A stretch of 64,000 nt of DNA, from contig DBQD01000072.1 of the NCBI GenBank assembly GCA_002305715.1, positions 58,742-122,741 of the forward strand, in the 5' to 3' direction. The stretch's first letter is position 1. Every line of letters begins with the position of its first letter. Positions 36,189 through 44,463 of this stretch are shown here, one piece after another. This stretch comes from Proteiniphilum sp. UBA1403 (GTDB taxonomy: Bacteria; Bacteroidota; Bacteroidia; Bacteroidales; Dysgonomonadaceae). The translations under genes were made by a program, and so were the position numbers. The notes under the pieces are model-generated. The model had not been told where the DNA came from and ran no database searches. It saw only the letters and a program-made list of their open reading frames with translations.

Positions 36189-37007
36189 ATGTTTCTACCG
36201 GATAACATTGATTTAGGACATTCCGACGAATATAATTTATCCATTCGGCTTACGCCGAATGGATTTTCTTTTTACATTCATTCGCCCTCCGATCCTTCGA
36301 TATTTCACTTCCAAGAAACCTCTTTAGGAAGTAAGCTGACCTACCTTGATCATATTAAAAAAGTAATATTTGATCTCGGTTTTTTCAGCCAGGTATTCCA
36401 TAAGACAGCGGTAACAATCGTTTCTGATCAGTATACCCTTGTACCGGATGCCTATTTCGATCGTAAAAAGGTGGATGATTTGTATCGTTTCAATTTTCAC
36501 AATCATCAAGGTGTGGTATTGAGTGAAAAAACTCCAGCCGGGTCCTGGCATATTCTTTTTCAGATTCAGGAAGAGATGCATGCATTTTTATTGCGTAATT
36601 TATGGAACCCGGTCTTTTGTCACCACGCATCTCCACTGTTGCAGCTTTTTGGAAAAGAACAACAAGGGGTAACAGAAAAAAGTTGCTTCGTGGATTTTCA
36701 CGACAGCTTTGCGACTATTGTCTGCTTTGATGGCGACAAACTACTCTCTGCCAACACAGTCTCCAACCTAACCCCGCTTGACACCACCTACTTTATTGCA
36801 AGTATGTGGGAGAAACTACATCTTAGTCAGACCACCGACAGACTCTATCTCTCAGGAAAGATAGAGGGAGAGAGGGTAACTATCGACACATTGAAGAAGC
36901 TGATTCGAAATGTGGAATACTTGGAACTGCATCCGAAGGTGATGCTCACTGAGACACAAAAAAAATCATTACCTACCGATATTCAGGCTACCTTATGCGT
37001 ATTATAA
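36189..37007 (+). CDS. DUF3822 family protein
   Basis: A 272-residue protein with features of the Bacteroidetes DUF3822 family, an uncharacterised group with an actin-like (ASKHA/PilM-type) duplicated layout: two similar halves, the second starting with SCFVDFHDSFATIVCFDGDKL-like strands near residue 160. No signal peptide or membrane helix is present. Its last 13 bases overlap the start of rsmD in another frame, so the two are translationally coupled. In many Bacteroidetes this gene sits beside rsmD. Its role is unknown. Confidence 0.75.
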   Translation: MFLPDNIDLGHSDEYNLSIRLTPNGFSFYIHSPSDPSIFHFQETSLGSKLTYLDHIKKVIFDLGFFSQVFHKTAVTIVSDQYTLVPDAYFDRKKVDDLYRFNFHNHQGVVLSEKTPAGSWHILFQIQEEMHAFLLRNLWNPVFCHHASPLLQLFGKEQQGVTEKSCFVDFHDSFATIVCFDGDKLLSANTVSNLTPLDTTYFIASMWEKLHLSQTTDRLYLSGKIEGERVTIDTLKKLIRNVEYLELHPKVMLTETQKKSLPTDIQATLCVL

Positions 37008-37528
37008 GTGGTAAATATAAATCGAGAAGAATACAGGTTCCTCCCAATTTAAAAGCGCGACCAACGACCGATTTCGCGAAAGAGAGTCTATTCAACATCC
37101 TGCATAACAGACTCGACTGGGAAGAGACTGCCGCACTGGATCTATTTTCCGGTACGGGAAGCATTGCGTTGGAACTGGTTTCAAGAGGTTGCAACTACGT
37201 AGTGAGTGTGGAGCAAAATCAAAATCACTTCAACTTCATCTGCCAAGCGCAGGAGAAGCTTGGGGCCAAGGAGCTTTTTCCGGTCAGAGCAGATGTGTTT
37301 AAATATCTACAAACCCTTAAAAAACAGTTTGATTTTATTTTTGCCGATCCGCCCTATGATATGGCGGGTATTGACACGTTGCCAGGTATTGTCTTTGAAC
37401 GGAACTTGTTAAAGGATGATGGACTTTTTGTGCTGGAGCATTCCAATAAATTCAATTTCACCCAAGCTCCTCACTTTCTTGAGGAACGTTCGTATGGGAG
37501 CGTACATTTCTCCTTTTTTAGTCGCTGA
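36995..37528 (+). CDS. rsmD: 16S rRNA (guanine(966)-N2)-methyltransferase
   Basis: RsmD N2-methylates G966 in the small ribosomal subunit. In 177 residues the N-terminal MRIISGKYKSRRIQVP, ARPTTDFAKESLFNIL, the SAM-binding LDLFSGTGSIALE and the catalytic FADPPYDM motif are all present. The size is standard. Three 16S methyltransferases (rsmH, rsmI, rsmD) lie in this window, on different transcripts. Confidence 0.95.
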   Translation: MRIISGKYKSRRIQVPPNLKARPTTDFAKESLFNILHNRLDWEETAALDLFSGTGSIALELVSRGCNYVVSVEQNQNHFNFICQAQEKLGAKELFPVRADVFKYLQTLKKQFDFIFADPPYDMAGIDTLPGIVFERNLLKDDGLFVLEHSNKFNFTQAPHFLEERSYGSVHFSFFSR

Positions 37529-37543
37529 CAGTTTTGTTTTTCT

Positions 37544-37551
37544 TATATTTG
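37544..37551 (+). promoter_or_regulatory. -7 element of the TonB-dependent receptor gene
   Basis: TATATTTG fits TAnnTTTG 16 bases after the rsmD stop. It implies a leader of about 135 bases before the receptor ATG at 37693. Confidence 0.5.
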
Positions 37552-37597
37552 CAACCGGTATAATTTAGTAAAAACCTTTGCGCCTGTAATTCTTGTA

Positions 37598-37656
37598 GCG
37601 GACATATGCTGTATTAACAGCGATTGTCATGACATTCGTATGCTTATAGTGTCCGC
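37598..37656 (+). promoter_or_regulatory. Structured RNA leader before the TonB-dependent receptor
   Basis: A closing stem GCGGACA (37598-37604) with TGTCCGC (37650-37656) encloses a 5-bp hairpin GCTGT-ATTA-ACAGC (37608-37621) and a palindrome TGTCATGACA (37625-37634). This outlines a branched structure in the leader. The cobalamin riboswitch core I know (GCCACTG block) is not visible, so the ligand, if any, is unknown. Confidence 0.45.
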
Positions 37657-37692
37657 ATTTGTTTTGCATGCTGCAAAAAACACAAACGTAAA

Positions 37693-39735
37693 ATGAACAG
37701 AAAATTAGTGCAAACGAAGAAGGTGTATCGTTTCAAACGATTCGCTCGTAAGTCGTACAGCGTTTTCAACAGCTTGCATAAGACAATCACCATAGGTGTC
37801 TTGTCGGGTTGCGCCCTGATGAATGCGCATGCGGCTATTGTTGATCCGGCAGAAAAGATTGCCACTGAACGATCTATTGACACAATACCTTCTACAGAGC
37901 TTGATGAGGTTGTGGTAACTGCTACAAAGGTGGGACTGCCTTTGAACCTTGCAGCTAAGCAAGTGACCCTCATTTCAAAACAGGAAATTGAGCGAGCGCC
38001 GGTGCGCAGCATCGAAGATCTTCTCAAGTATGTAGCAGGTGTAGACATCCTGCAGCGCGGACCGCACGGCGTACAGGCGGACATCTCTCTTCGTGGCGGA
38101 TCATTCGATCAGACAGCCATCCTTCTAAACGGTATTAACCTTACCAGCCCCCACACAGGACATTACAGTTTCGACATTCCGGTCAACCTTTCCGATATCG
38201 AGCGCATAGAGATTGTGCAAGGACCCTCTTCCATGGTATATGGTGCAAGTGCCTTTGCTGGGGGAGTCAACATCATCACTAAAAAGGAGGAAAAAGCCAC
38301 TGCTTTTGCCAAACTGGAGGGTGGCATGCATGGCCTCTTTGGGGCAGAGGCAAGGGGATCATACAAGGTAGGCCTTGCTTCTCACTCCTTCTCTGCCGGA
38401 TATAAACAATCGGACGGCTACATACGGAATAGCGATTACAAAATCACAAACCTACTTTGGCAGAGCCGGTTTAGGGCAAACGGATCGAATATCGATTTTC
38501 AAGCGGGGTTGAATAATAAAGCGTACGGTGCCAATACCTTCTACAGTGCCGCTTATCCAAATCAGTTCGACAATACAGAGGGCATCTTTTTCTCCGTGAG
38601 AGGAGAATCACAGGGGAAGCTGAAGTTTATTCCACATATTTACTGGAATCGTCATTACGACGAGTTTCAGCTCATTCGGGAGGGTACTCCTGATGTACCT
38701 GACTGGTACAAGAGCCACAACTATCATCGCAGCGATGTGTTCGGTATGAACCTCCATATGCAGGTTGCCACCACTTGGGGTATCACCAGCTTTGGTGGAG
38801 AATTCAGGAACGAGGGGATCCTGAGCAACGTGCTGGGTAAACCAATCGAAGAAAGTATCGGGAAATACACAAAATCAGATAATCGAACCAACATCAGCTA
38901 TTTCGCTGAACATAATTTCATTTGGGAGAAGCTGACAATCTCGTTGGGAGGATTGTTGAATTACAATACAGCCATTACAGACCAGGTGGACTTCTATCCT
39001 GCGCTGAATGGTTCGTTTCGAGCAACAGATCACCTCAGTCTGTATACCTCCTGGAATAAGGCAACCCGTATGCCCACCTTTACCGATCTTTATTATACGA
39101 CTGCCACACATATGGGGAACATTGATTTGAAATCGGAACAGTCGGAAGCATTTGAAAGTGGAATCAAATATAGTCACCCCGTGGTACGCGCAAATGTTGC
39201 CCTATTCCTCATGAAGGGTAGAAACATGATCGACTGGGTGAAGACTTCCCCCGAAGCATTGTGGGAATCTCGCAACCATACACAACTCAACAAGAAAGGG
39301 TTTGAAGCAGCATTGAATGTCAACCTTACTTCTTGGTTTGGAGAGCAGCAGCCCTTGCGGTCATTTTCGGCCGGTTACATGTTCATCGATCAGGAACGGG
39401 TGAAGGATGAATTGATATCGAACTACTCATTGAATCATTTGCGTCACAAGGTGACAGCAGAGCTGCATCACACAGTGGTGAAACGACTCACCCTGTCGTG
39501 GCACTTTCGCTGGCAACAACGAATGGGGTCGTATGTGCAGTATGTAGATCTGAAGCCGGGAGAGAAGGTAGAATTTGCACCAGTTGCATTATTCGATGCG
39601 AAGGCCAACTATGAATTGGGTTGCACGAACCTGTTTCTTCAAGCCAACAATATTTTTAATACCACCTATGTGGATCTAGGCAACATTCCGCAGCCCGGAT
39701 TCTGGTTCACAGGTGGTGTGAGCATCCGACTTTAA
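37693..39735 (+). CDS. TonB-dependent outer membrane receptor, BtuB-like
   Basis: A 680-residue outer-membrane receptor. The N-terminus (about 1-48) is a long basic signal sequence with NRKLVQ and RKSYSVFNSLHKTITIGVLSG, a type often seen on Bacteroidetes receptors of the vitamin B12 group. A TonB box-like ELDEVVVTATK (about 71-81) leads into the plug domain with RGGSFDQTAILLNGI and GPSSMVYGASAFAGGVNIIT, then a 22-strand barrel ending in the usual terminal aromatic/Arg-Leu strand. No carboxypeptidase-like N-terminal domain is present, so it is not of the SusC type. The substrate could be cobalamin, a metal complex or siderophore. Confidence 0.88.
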   Translation: MNRKLVQTKKVYRFKRFARKSYSVFNSLHKTITIGVLSGCALMNAHAAIVDPAEKIATERSIDTIPSTELDEVVVTATKVGLPLNLAAKQVTLISKQEIERAPVRSIEDLLKYVAGVDILQRGPHGVQADISLRGGSFDQTAILLNGINLTSPHTGHYSFDIPVNLSDIERIEIVQGPSSMVYGASAFAGGVNIITKKEEKATAFAKLEGGMHGLFGAEARGSYKVGLASHSFSAGYKQSDGYIRNSDYKITNLLWQSRFRANGSNIDFQAGLNNKAYGANTFYSAAYPNQFDNTEGIFFSVRGESQGKLKFIPHIYWNRHYDEFQLIREGTPDVPDWYKSHNYHRSDVFGMNLHMQVATTWGITSFGGEFRNEGILSNVLGKPIEESIGKYTKSDNRTNISYFAEHNFIWEKLTISLGGLLNYNTAITDQVDFYPALNGSFRATDHLSLYTSWNKATRMPTFTDLYYTTATHMGNIDLKSEQSEAFESGIKYSHPVVRANVALFLMKGRNMIDWVKTSPEALWESRNHTQLNKKGFEAALNVNLTSWFGEQQPLRSFSAGYMFIDQERVKDELISNYSLNHLRHKVTAELHHTVVKRLTLSWHFRWQQRMGSYVQYVDLKPGEKVEFAPVALFDAKANYELGCTNLFLQANNIFNTTYVDLGNIPQPGFWFTGGVSIRL

Positions 39736-39766
39736 TTTACACTCGTAAAAGCAAAAGAGGCTATTT

Positions 39767-41473
39767 TCAATTGCCGACAAGTACTCCCGAGATGCACCAG
39801 TAGCTAGAGCTGTTTCCTGCAGGATCACCTACCGGTATGGCCACCTTTACCTGATGTGATCCTGCCTTTAGCTCACCCACATGGATGTAGACCGGATAAC
39901 TCACTGTGCCGGGACACCAACCCGAGCGACTTAAGTCTGACGAAGAGAGACCGTTTGAGAAATTTCCCGAAGCGGGATTGCGTTCTCTGTAACTGCCACA
40001 ATCTTCGCGCCACGGAGTGTAGGCGATGATGCGTTCACCATTTAAGAATACCTCATTCAGCTTCGGATTAAACTCATCACCTCCACCCCATCCACCATGT
40101 CCGGTGGAAATATAGCGGATATAGGCATTTTTCAGATCTTTGTCGGTCGTAAAATTTACCGTCAGTGAGTCATTACGAAAGAGATTCTCGGGGTAGCTCT
40201 GGCCGGCCATCTCCATAATATTAACTGTTGCAAAAAGTGGATACACCTCTTTCTCCTGGGCATCCGACTGAGGGTAATATTTGATGTCAAGCGTTACATT
40301 GTGCCCATCGTGAACGTAGTTCCCAATCCAAGCCCCTACCCATACTTCACCTTTCAGCAAAGAAGCATAGTCGGTCACTTCCTGTTTGAATAGGACCGAA
40401 TCGGGCCAGTTGTAATTGGCCACTTCAATGTGATTATATCCTCTCACACCAAAAGAGGTGTAGAAACGCATCAATTCAAGTGGAGGTAGATAATCGTCCG
40501 TAACCACCATTCCTTGGTAGGCTTTTCCATCTTTATCATAATATTGAGGCAGGGATTCCTTGCCATTGAGAAGACCTTCAATAAAAGAATGTTCCCGTCC
40601 TGTTGGAATTATAAAAATTGATCCGGTGCGGTCGTATGCATCACCCTCTGAGTAATGAGACAGCTCGGCAAAGATGGAGTAGCCATCATTTACCTCCGGC
40701 AGCTTCACCTTCCTCAACAGAATGGAACCTTGGGCAAAGCGCAGTACTTTGTCCGCTTCAAGTTGGGTTACATTGGGAATATCACGAAAATAAATGCTTT
40801 CGTGATCGAATACATTCACAGAAATTACTTGGCTCTGTTGAATTCGATAATTGAAAGCCGATGCTTTGAGTTCAGTCCCCTCCAACAAGGGCGCCAGCTG
40901 TAACTTCTCTTTGATGAGTTCAACCTTACTGGCTTCAGCCATGACATTGCCATTTCTCACCACCTTCAGTACGACACCGTCGGGTATAGCCACACCCGGA
41001 AGGACAGAACCACGCATACCCAGTTCGGTAGTGTACCATATCTCCATGGAGTTGGTATTGATCACTGTCTTGGCTTTCCGACAAGTATATCCAGCAATCA
41101 CCGCAGCTTCATCCAAGAATTCAAGTCCCTGGTTCATCCTAAACGTACGAACTGTATATATGAATTCAGTATCGCCAAGAAGGGCGGTCTTAATCTCCTT
41201 TCCTGCATTGTAATCGAGATAGGTCGTCTGCACAGGCGCACTTACTTCTCGCCCGTCGGTTTGTGTAGTAATGCGCGCCATATCTCCGGAAATCTCCATC
41301 ACGGTTTGAGGAAGATCGGCACGACCTGATCCTCCCATTGGATATATAATTCGAATGGATTCGAATTGAACGCTTCCTTTATTCCCTTTCAGGTGTGAAG
41401 GGGTGAATTCAACAGCTGTAGCAGTCGCTCCAATGAGCAACCCTACGAACAATAACATCAATTCTTTTTTCAT
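39767..41473 (-). CDS. Type II PNGase F (peptide N-glycosidase) with N-terminal accessory domain
   Basis: PNGase F removes N-linked glycans from asparagine, leaving aspartate. The 568-residue protein has a signal peptide (about 1-20), an N-terminal domain (about 30-205) resembling GLPGLI-like or bowl-like modules, and a C-terminal PNGase catalytic region (about 215-568). By eye, Asp281 in AYDRTG and Glu467 in WGGGDEF align with catalytic Asp60 and Glu206 of Elizabethkingia PNGase F, and the SRSGWCPGTV block near 515 is family-typical. The residue corresponding to Glu118 appears to be Gly or Ala in WVGAW. Type II enzymes with an extra N-terminal domain are known in Elizabethkingia and Bacteroides. 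A -7 element lies at 41510-41517. Confidence 0.9.
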   Translation of the reverse strand: MKKELMLLFVGLLIGATATAVEFTPSHLKGNKGSVQFESIRIIYPMGGSGRADLPQTVMEISGDMARITTQTDGREVSAPVQTTYLDYNAGKEIKTALLGDTEFIYTVRTFRMNQGLEFLDEAAVIAGYTCRKAKTVINTNSMEIWYTTELGMRGSVLPGVAIPDGVVLKVVRNGNVMAEASKVELIKEKLQLAPLLEGTELKASAFNYRIQQSQVISVNVFDHESIYFRDIPNVTQLEADKVLRFAQGSILLRKVKLPEVNDGYSIFAELSHYSEGDAYDRTGSIFIIPTGREHSFIEGLLNGKESLPQYYDKDGKAYQGMVVTDDYLPPLELMRFYTSFGVRGYNHIEVANYNWPDSVLFKQEVTDYASLLKGEVWVGAWIGNYVHDGHNVTLDIKYYPQSDAQEKEVYPLFATVNIMEMAGQSYPENLFRNDSLTVNFTTDKDLKNAYIRYISTGHGGWGGGDEFNPKLNEVFLNGERIIAYTPWREDCGSYRERNPASGNFSNGLSSSDLSRSGWCPGTVSYPVYIHVGELKAGSHQVKVAIPVGDPAGNSSSYWCISGVLVGN

Positions 41474-41509
41474 TTGACTTTGGTTATAGAATTTGTCCTA
41501 TTTTTGCTG

Positions 41510-41517
41510 CAAATGTA
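41510..41517 (-). promoter_or_regulatory. -7 element of the PNGase gene
   Basis: On the minus strand TACATTTG (41517 to 41510) is a perfect TAnnTTTG match, giving a leader of about 30 bases before the ATG at 41473. Confidence 0.55.
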
Positions 41518-41586
41518 GGAAAAGTTTTATCACGGTCTATCCTATTTCAATCCCTCCAAAGGATATCATTCCAAATTTCAGGTTAG

Positions 41587-41618
41587 TTCGAGTAGGTAAG
41601 GATTATTCCGTATATTTG
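41587..41618 (+). promoter_or_regulatory. Promoter of the dehydrogenase-like gene
   Basis: TATATTTG (41611-41618) is a perfect -7 element; TTCG (41587-41590) lies 20 bases upstream as a one-mismatch -33 element. It diverges from the PNGase promoter. Confidence 0.5.
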
Positions 41619-41671
41619 TAAAAACCATTTATCTTTCGGTAAAACAGTTACTTTAATAAAAACAAAACAGT

Positions 41672-42568
41672 ATGTTTCAAAAATTGGTGGCGATAGAGCC
41701 AACGAGTCTTATTCCATCGGCGGAAAAAAAACTACACGCTTTTGCCAATGAGGTTGTATTATTTCCCGATAAACCCAATGATGACGACAACGAAATTGCT
41801 GCACGCATTGGTGATGCCGATGCTGTACTGCTAAGCTATACGACCCAACTGAGGAAGGGGGCACTGGAACAATGTCCCAATGTAAAATATATTGGTATGT
41901 GCAACTCACTCTACACGCCGGAGAGTGCCAATGTGGATATTTATTATGCAAACAGTCGGGGAATTACCGTTACCGGTATTCGTGATTATGGCGATGAGGG
42001 TGTGGTGGAATATGTTATCAGCGAGCTGGTACGTTGTTTCCATGGTTTTGACCAAGAACCATGGGATGGAATGCCTCGTGAGATAACGGGATTGAAAGCT
42101 GGAATTGTCGGACTCGGCAAGTCGGGCGGTATGATTGCCGATGCACTTCATTTTTTTGGTGCAGAGATCAGCTATTTTGCTCGCAGTGAAAAGGAAGATG
42201 CGAAAGCAAAAGGGTATTGTTTTCTTCCATTGGATGAATTGCTAGTCAAAAACGAAGTAATTTGCTGTTGTCTCAATCGGAATACCGTGCTCCTGCATGC
42301 TCCACAGTTTGAGAAACTAGGTAACAGAAAGATATTGTTCAACACCGGACTGTCGCCGGCATGGGATGAGGAGCCTTTTTTAGAGTGGTTAAATGGAGAT
42401 AATTTATGTTTTTGCGATACCGTAGGCGCTCTAGGAGGTGAACACCTGCTCACCAATCCCAATGTTCGCTGTATGCATGTGTCAACAGGCCGTACTCGTC
42501 AAGCGTTTGATCGGTTAAGTGAAAAAGTAATTCAAAACCTTTCCAACTATACAGGTATCAACGTATAA
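41672..42568 (+). CDS. D-isomer 2-hydroxyacid dehydrogenase-like protein, catalytic residues altered
   Basis: The 298-residue protein has the two-domain fold of NAD-dependent D-2-hydroxyacid dehydrogenases. The coenzyme loop GIVGLGKSGGM (144-154) is intact, and DYGDEGVVEYVISELV (105-120) corresponds to the helix before it. However, the block that normally carries the catalytic arginine (NTARG-like) reads NTGLSP (224-229), and the block with the catalytic glutamate (DVFEEEP-like) reads DTVGALGG (249-256). The histidine region is kept as His269 in MHVSTG. It probably binds NAD(H) but may not catalyse the classical reaction. It converges with aspartate dehydrogenase across a strong hairpin. Confidence 0.8.
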   Translation: MFQKLVAIEPTSLIPSAEKKLHAFANEVVLFPDKPNDDDNEIAARIGDADAVLLSYTTQLRKGALEQCPNVKYIGMCNSLYTPESANVDIYYANSRGITVTGIRDYGDEGVVEYVISELVRCFHGFDQEPWDGMPREITGLKAGIVGLGKSGGMIADALHFFGAEISYFARSEKEDAKAKGYCFLPLDELLVKNEVICCCLNRNTVLLHAPQFEKLGNRKILFNTGLSPAWDEEPFLEWLNGDNLCFCDTVGALGGEHLLTNPNVRCMHVSTGRTRQAFDRLSEKVIQNLSNYTGINV

Positions 42569-42591
42569 TTCTCAATTTGAGTAGAAATATG

Positions 42592-42624
42592 ACCGAGTTC
42601 TCTCAAATAATGAGAGAACTCGGT
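42592..42624. terminator. Bidirectional terminator between convergent genes
   Basis: Perfect 14-bp arms (42592-42605 and 42611-42624) with an AATAA loop lie between two converging genes. T-rich sequence follows on the plus strand. Confidence 0.8.
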
Positions 42625-42638
42625 TTGTATATTTTGCC

Positions 42639-43430
42639 CTAAAAAACAATGGGAGAAACAATATTCTGCAGGGTTGCAACAACCGACCAGCCCGCAATTT
42701 CTGGGGTGGCACTGAAGACGTCGACAACAGCATGCACCTGGTCATTCTGTATCTCTACCCGCTGCCTATCGCCCGCTTCAAAACGGGGAGTCGACTCCAT
42801 GGTAACCTGTAATTTTTCGGGACCCACTGTTGCCAGAGATGCTGCCACCGCTACATTCAAACCGGTAGGGAATACCGCTATTGCCTCCCGTGCTGTACCG
42901 GAAAAGATCTGTTTGTTTTTGGACTCCATTTCGGCACTATAATAATTTGATCTCCTAAAAGCTCCTACTCCCTTTTCATTCAAGAACTGGGCGGAAGCAT
43001 TTCCCATCAGTGTGGCAGTGCGTAGTACATCGAACCCACCTGTGGCTCCTGAAGCAAGATAAACGCGTGTTCCGAATTCATTGCCGGCCTCCTTCACCGC
43101 TTCTAAAAAACGATCATCCGCAAGAGCCCCAATTGATAACGTAACAATGGATGTTCCATTTCTCAGCGTTGGCAATGCAATTTCCTTCATTGCTGCCGGT
43201 GATGCAGCCTCCACCAAATAGTCGGGTTTCAATTCAAGCAAATCATTCAGTGAAATACATACGCTGCATGACTTACCTGCTTGCGTCATCCTTGAAGCAA
43301 GTCTTTCAGCCTTGGCAGTTGTACGTGAATAAACACCCACAAGTTCATACTCGGGTAAGATCCCATTTAACAGGGCATCTGCCACAATATCGGCTAGATA
43401 ACCACAGCCTACAATTACAATTTTATTCAT
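42639..43430 (-). CDS. L-aspartate dehydrogenase
   Basis: The 263-residue product has an N-terminal Rossmann motif KIVIVGCGYLADIVADAL and the C-terminal DUF108 domain (SGATGGFDVLRTA, FPTGLNVAVAASLA) of aspartate dehydrogenases, which interconvert L-aspartate and iminoaspartate or oxaloacetate plus ammonia. Such enzymes can replace NadB in NAD synthesis or serve aspartate breakdown; no nadA or nadC lies nearby. The ATG at 43430 gives the proper Rossmann start; a TTG at 43457 would add nine residues and lie upstream of a perfect -7 element. Confidence 0.85.
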   Translation of the reverse strand: MNKIVIVGCGYLADIVADALLNGILPEYELVGVYSRTTAKAERLASRMTQAGKSCSVCISLNDLLELKPDYLVEAASPAAMKEIALPTLRNGTSIVTLSIGALADDRFLEAVKEAGNEFGTRVYLASGATGGFDVLRTATLMGNASAQFLNEKGVGAFRRSNYYSAEMESKNKQIFSGTAREAIAVFPTGLNVAVAASLATVGPEKLQVTMESTPRFEAGDRQRVEIQNDQVHAVVDVFSATPEIAGWSVVATLQNIVSPIVF

Positions 43431-43435
43431 ACGTA

Positions 43436-43443
43436 CAAAGATA
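43436..43443 (-). promoter_or_regulatory. -7 element directly before aspartate dehydrogenase
   Basis: On the minus strand TATCTTTG (43443 to 43436) ends only five bases before the ATG at 43430. Transcription from it would start at or near the A of the start codon, giving an almost leaderless message. No -33 element is clear. Confidence 0.4.
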
Positions 43444-43688
43444 GCCCCTTCAAACAAACACTCATAATAAAGAAGAGAGAAATCAAAATTTAGATTCTTA
43501 TTTTTTTTCGCTTACTTTGCAAAATAATTGCTCGACTATAGTATACAACAACTATCTTACATTCAACGAATAGAAAACATGCATATGTGAGGCATCATCC
43601 CATCTATGAAGTTGCTGTTTGATGGCCCTTGCGTAACACCTTTCGATTAATTTGGTGCGTTTTTTTTACAGAACAAGCGGAAAAATAA

Positions 43689-44252
43689 ATGGAACTTGCC
43701 ACTCTCTATAATCTATATGTGGATGACTTATTCACCTATGGATGTTACCTCGGCTTCGATGGAGAGATCGTAAAAGATGCCATACACGATGTTTTTGTAA
43801 AGCTCACGATGGATGATGCTCAAATAAAGGAGATCACTAACATTAAATTTTATCTTTTCAAATCACTAAAAAACAGACTTCTCGACATCTACAAGAAACT
43901 AAAGAGAGAGGTCGTAAAGGATAATTTTGCACCTTTTGATGAAATGCCTTATGGAGAGATGCCCTTCCACATAACGATGAATGTTGAAGAGGACTATATC
44001 GAGAAAGAGGAACAGATAGTGATTAAAAAAGAGATAGATGAGATGTTGAATTCCCTCACATCACGCCAGCGTGAGATTATCTACCTTCGATATGTACATG
44101 AATATGAGTACAATGAAATTGCTGAACTACTTCACATCTCCGTCCATAGTTGTCGCAAACTAGTCTCCAAAGCCATCCTGAGCCTTCGAGAAAAATATGG
44201 CATTGCCTTCCTGATTTTCTCCCAAACGGGTTTCTTTCTTTCCAAACTCTAA
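43689..44252 (+). CDS. ECF-type RNA polymerase sigma factor
   Basis: A 187-residue extracytoplasmic function sigma factor. Region 2 (about 1-75) includes DAIHDVFVKL and FYLFKSLKNRLLDIYKK; region 4 (about 120-175) has LTSRQREIIYLRYVHEYEY and the helix-turn-helix ELLHISVHSCRKLVSKAI. It is unusual in ending with a hydrophobic stretch (IAFLIFSQTGFFL). It lies 211 bases upstream of its FecR-type anti-sigma factor and the STN-containing SusC, the standard arrangement of trans-envelope control in Bacteroidetes glycan loci. It is expected to activate the susC operon when the substrate is sensed. Confidence 0.92.
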   Translation: MELATLYNLYVDDLFTYGCYLGFDGEIVKDAIHDVFVKLTMDDAQIKEITNIKFYLFKSLKNRLLDIYKKLKREVVKDNFAPFDEMPYGEMPFHITMNVEEDYIEKEEQIVIKKEIDEMLNSLTSRQREIIYLRYVHEYEYNEIAELLHISVHSCRKLVSKAILSLREKYGIAFLIFSQTGFFLSKL

Positions 44253-44463
44253 TTTGATTCCAACATTGGAATGATTTTTTATCGACATCGACAACCATCA
44301 TTCCGAGAATACACCAATAACAATGGTTGTTGGCAGTAGATATAATGTTAAAATTTCAGTTTTTTTTTAAATAAAGGGGATAACTCGACGTGCCAATCGT
44401 CTTTATTACAACAAAGGATCTTTGCATGGAAACTATCCTTATATAGTACAAAAAAACAGAATC

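Noticed and set aside
37552..37692. Cobalamin riboswitch upstream of the TonB-dependent receptor
   Set aside because: I could not find the conserved cobalamin core sequence, so only a generic structured leader is reported.
39767..43430. A dedicated metabolic link between PNGase (which leaves aspartate on the peptide) and the nearby aspartate dehydrogenase
   Set aside because: They are on separate transcripts with a gene and a terminator between, and free aspartate has many sources; proximity alone is not support.
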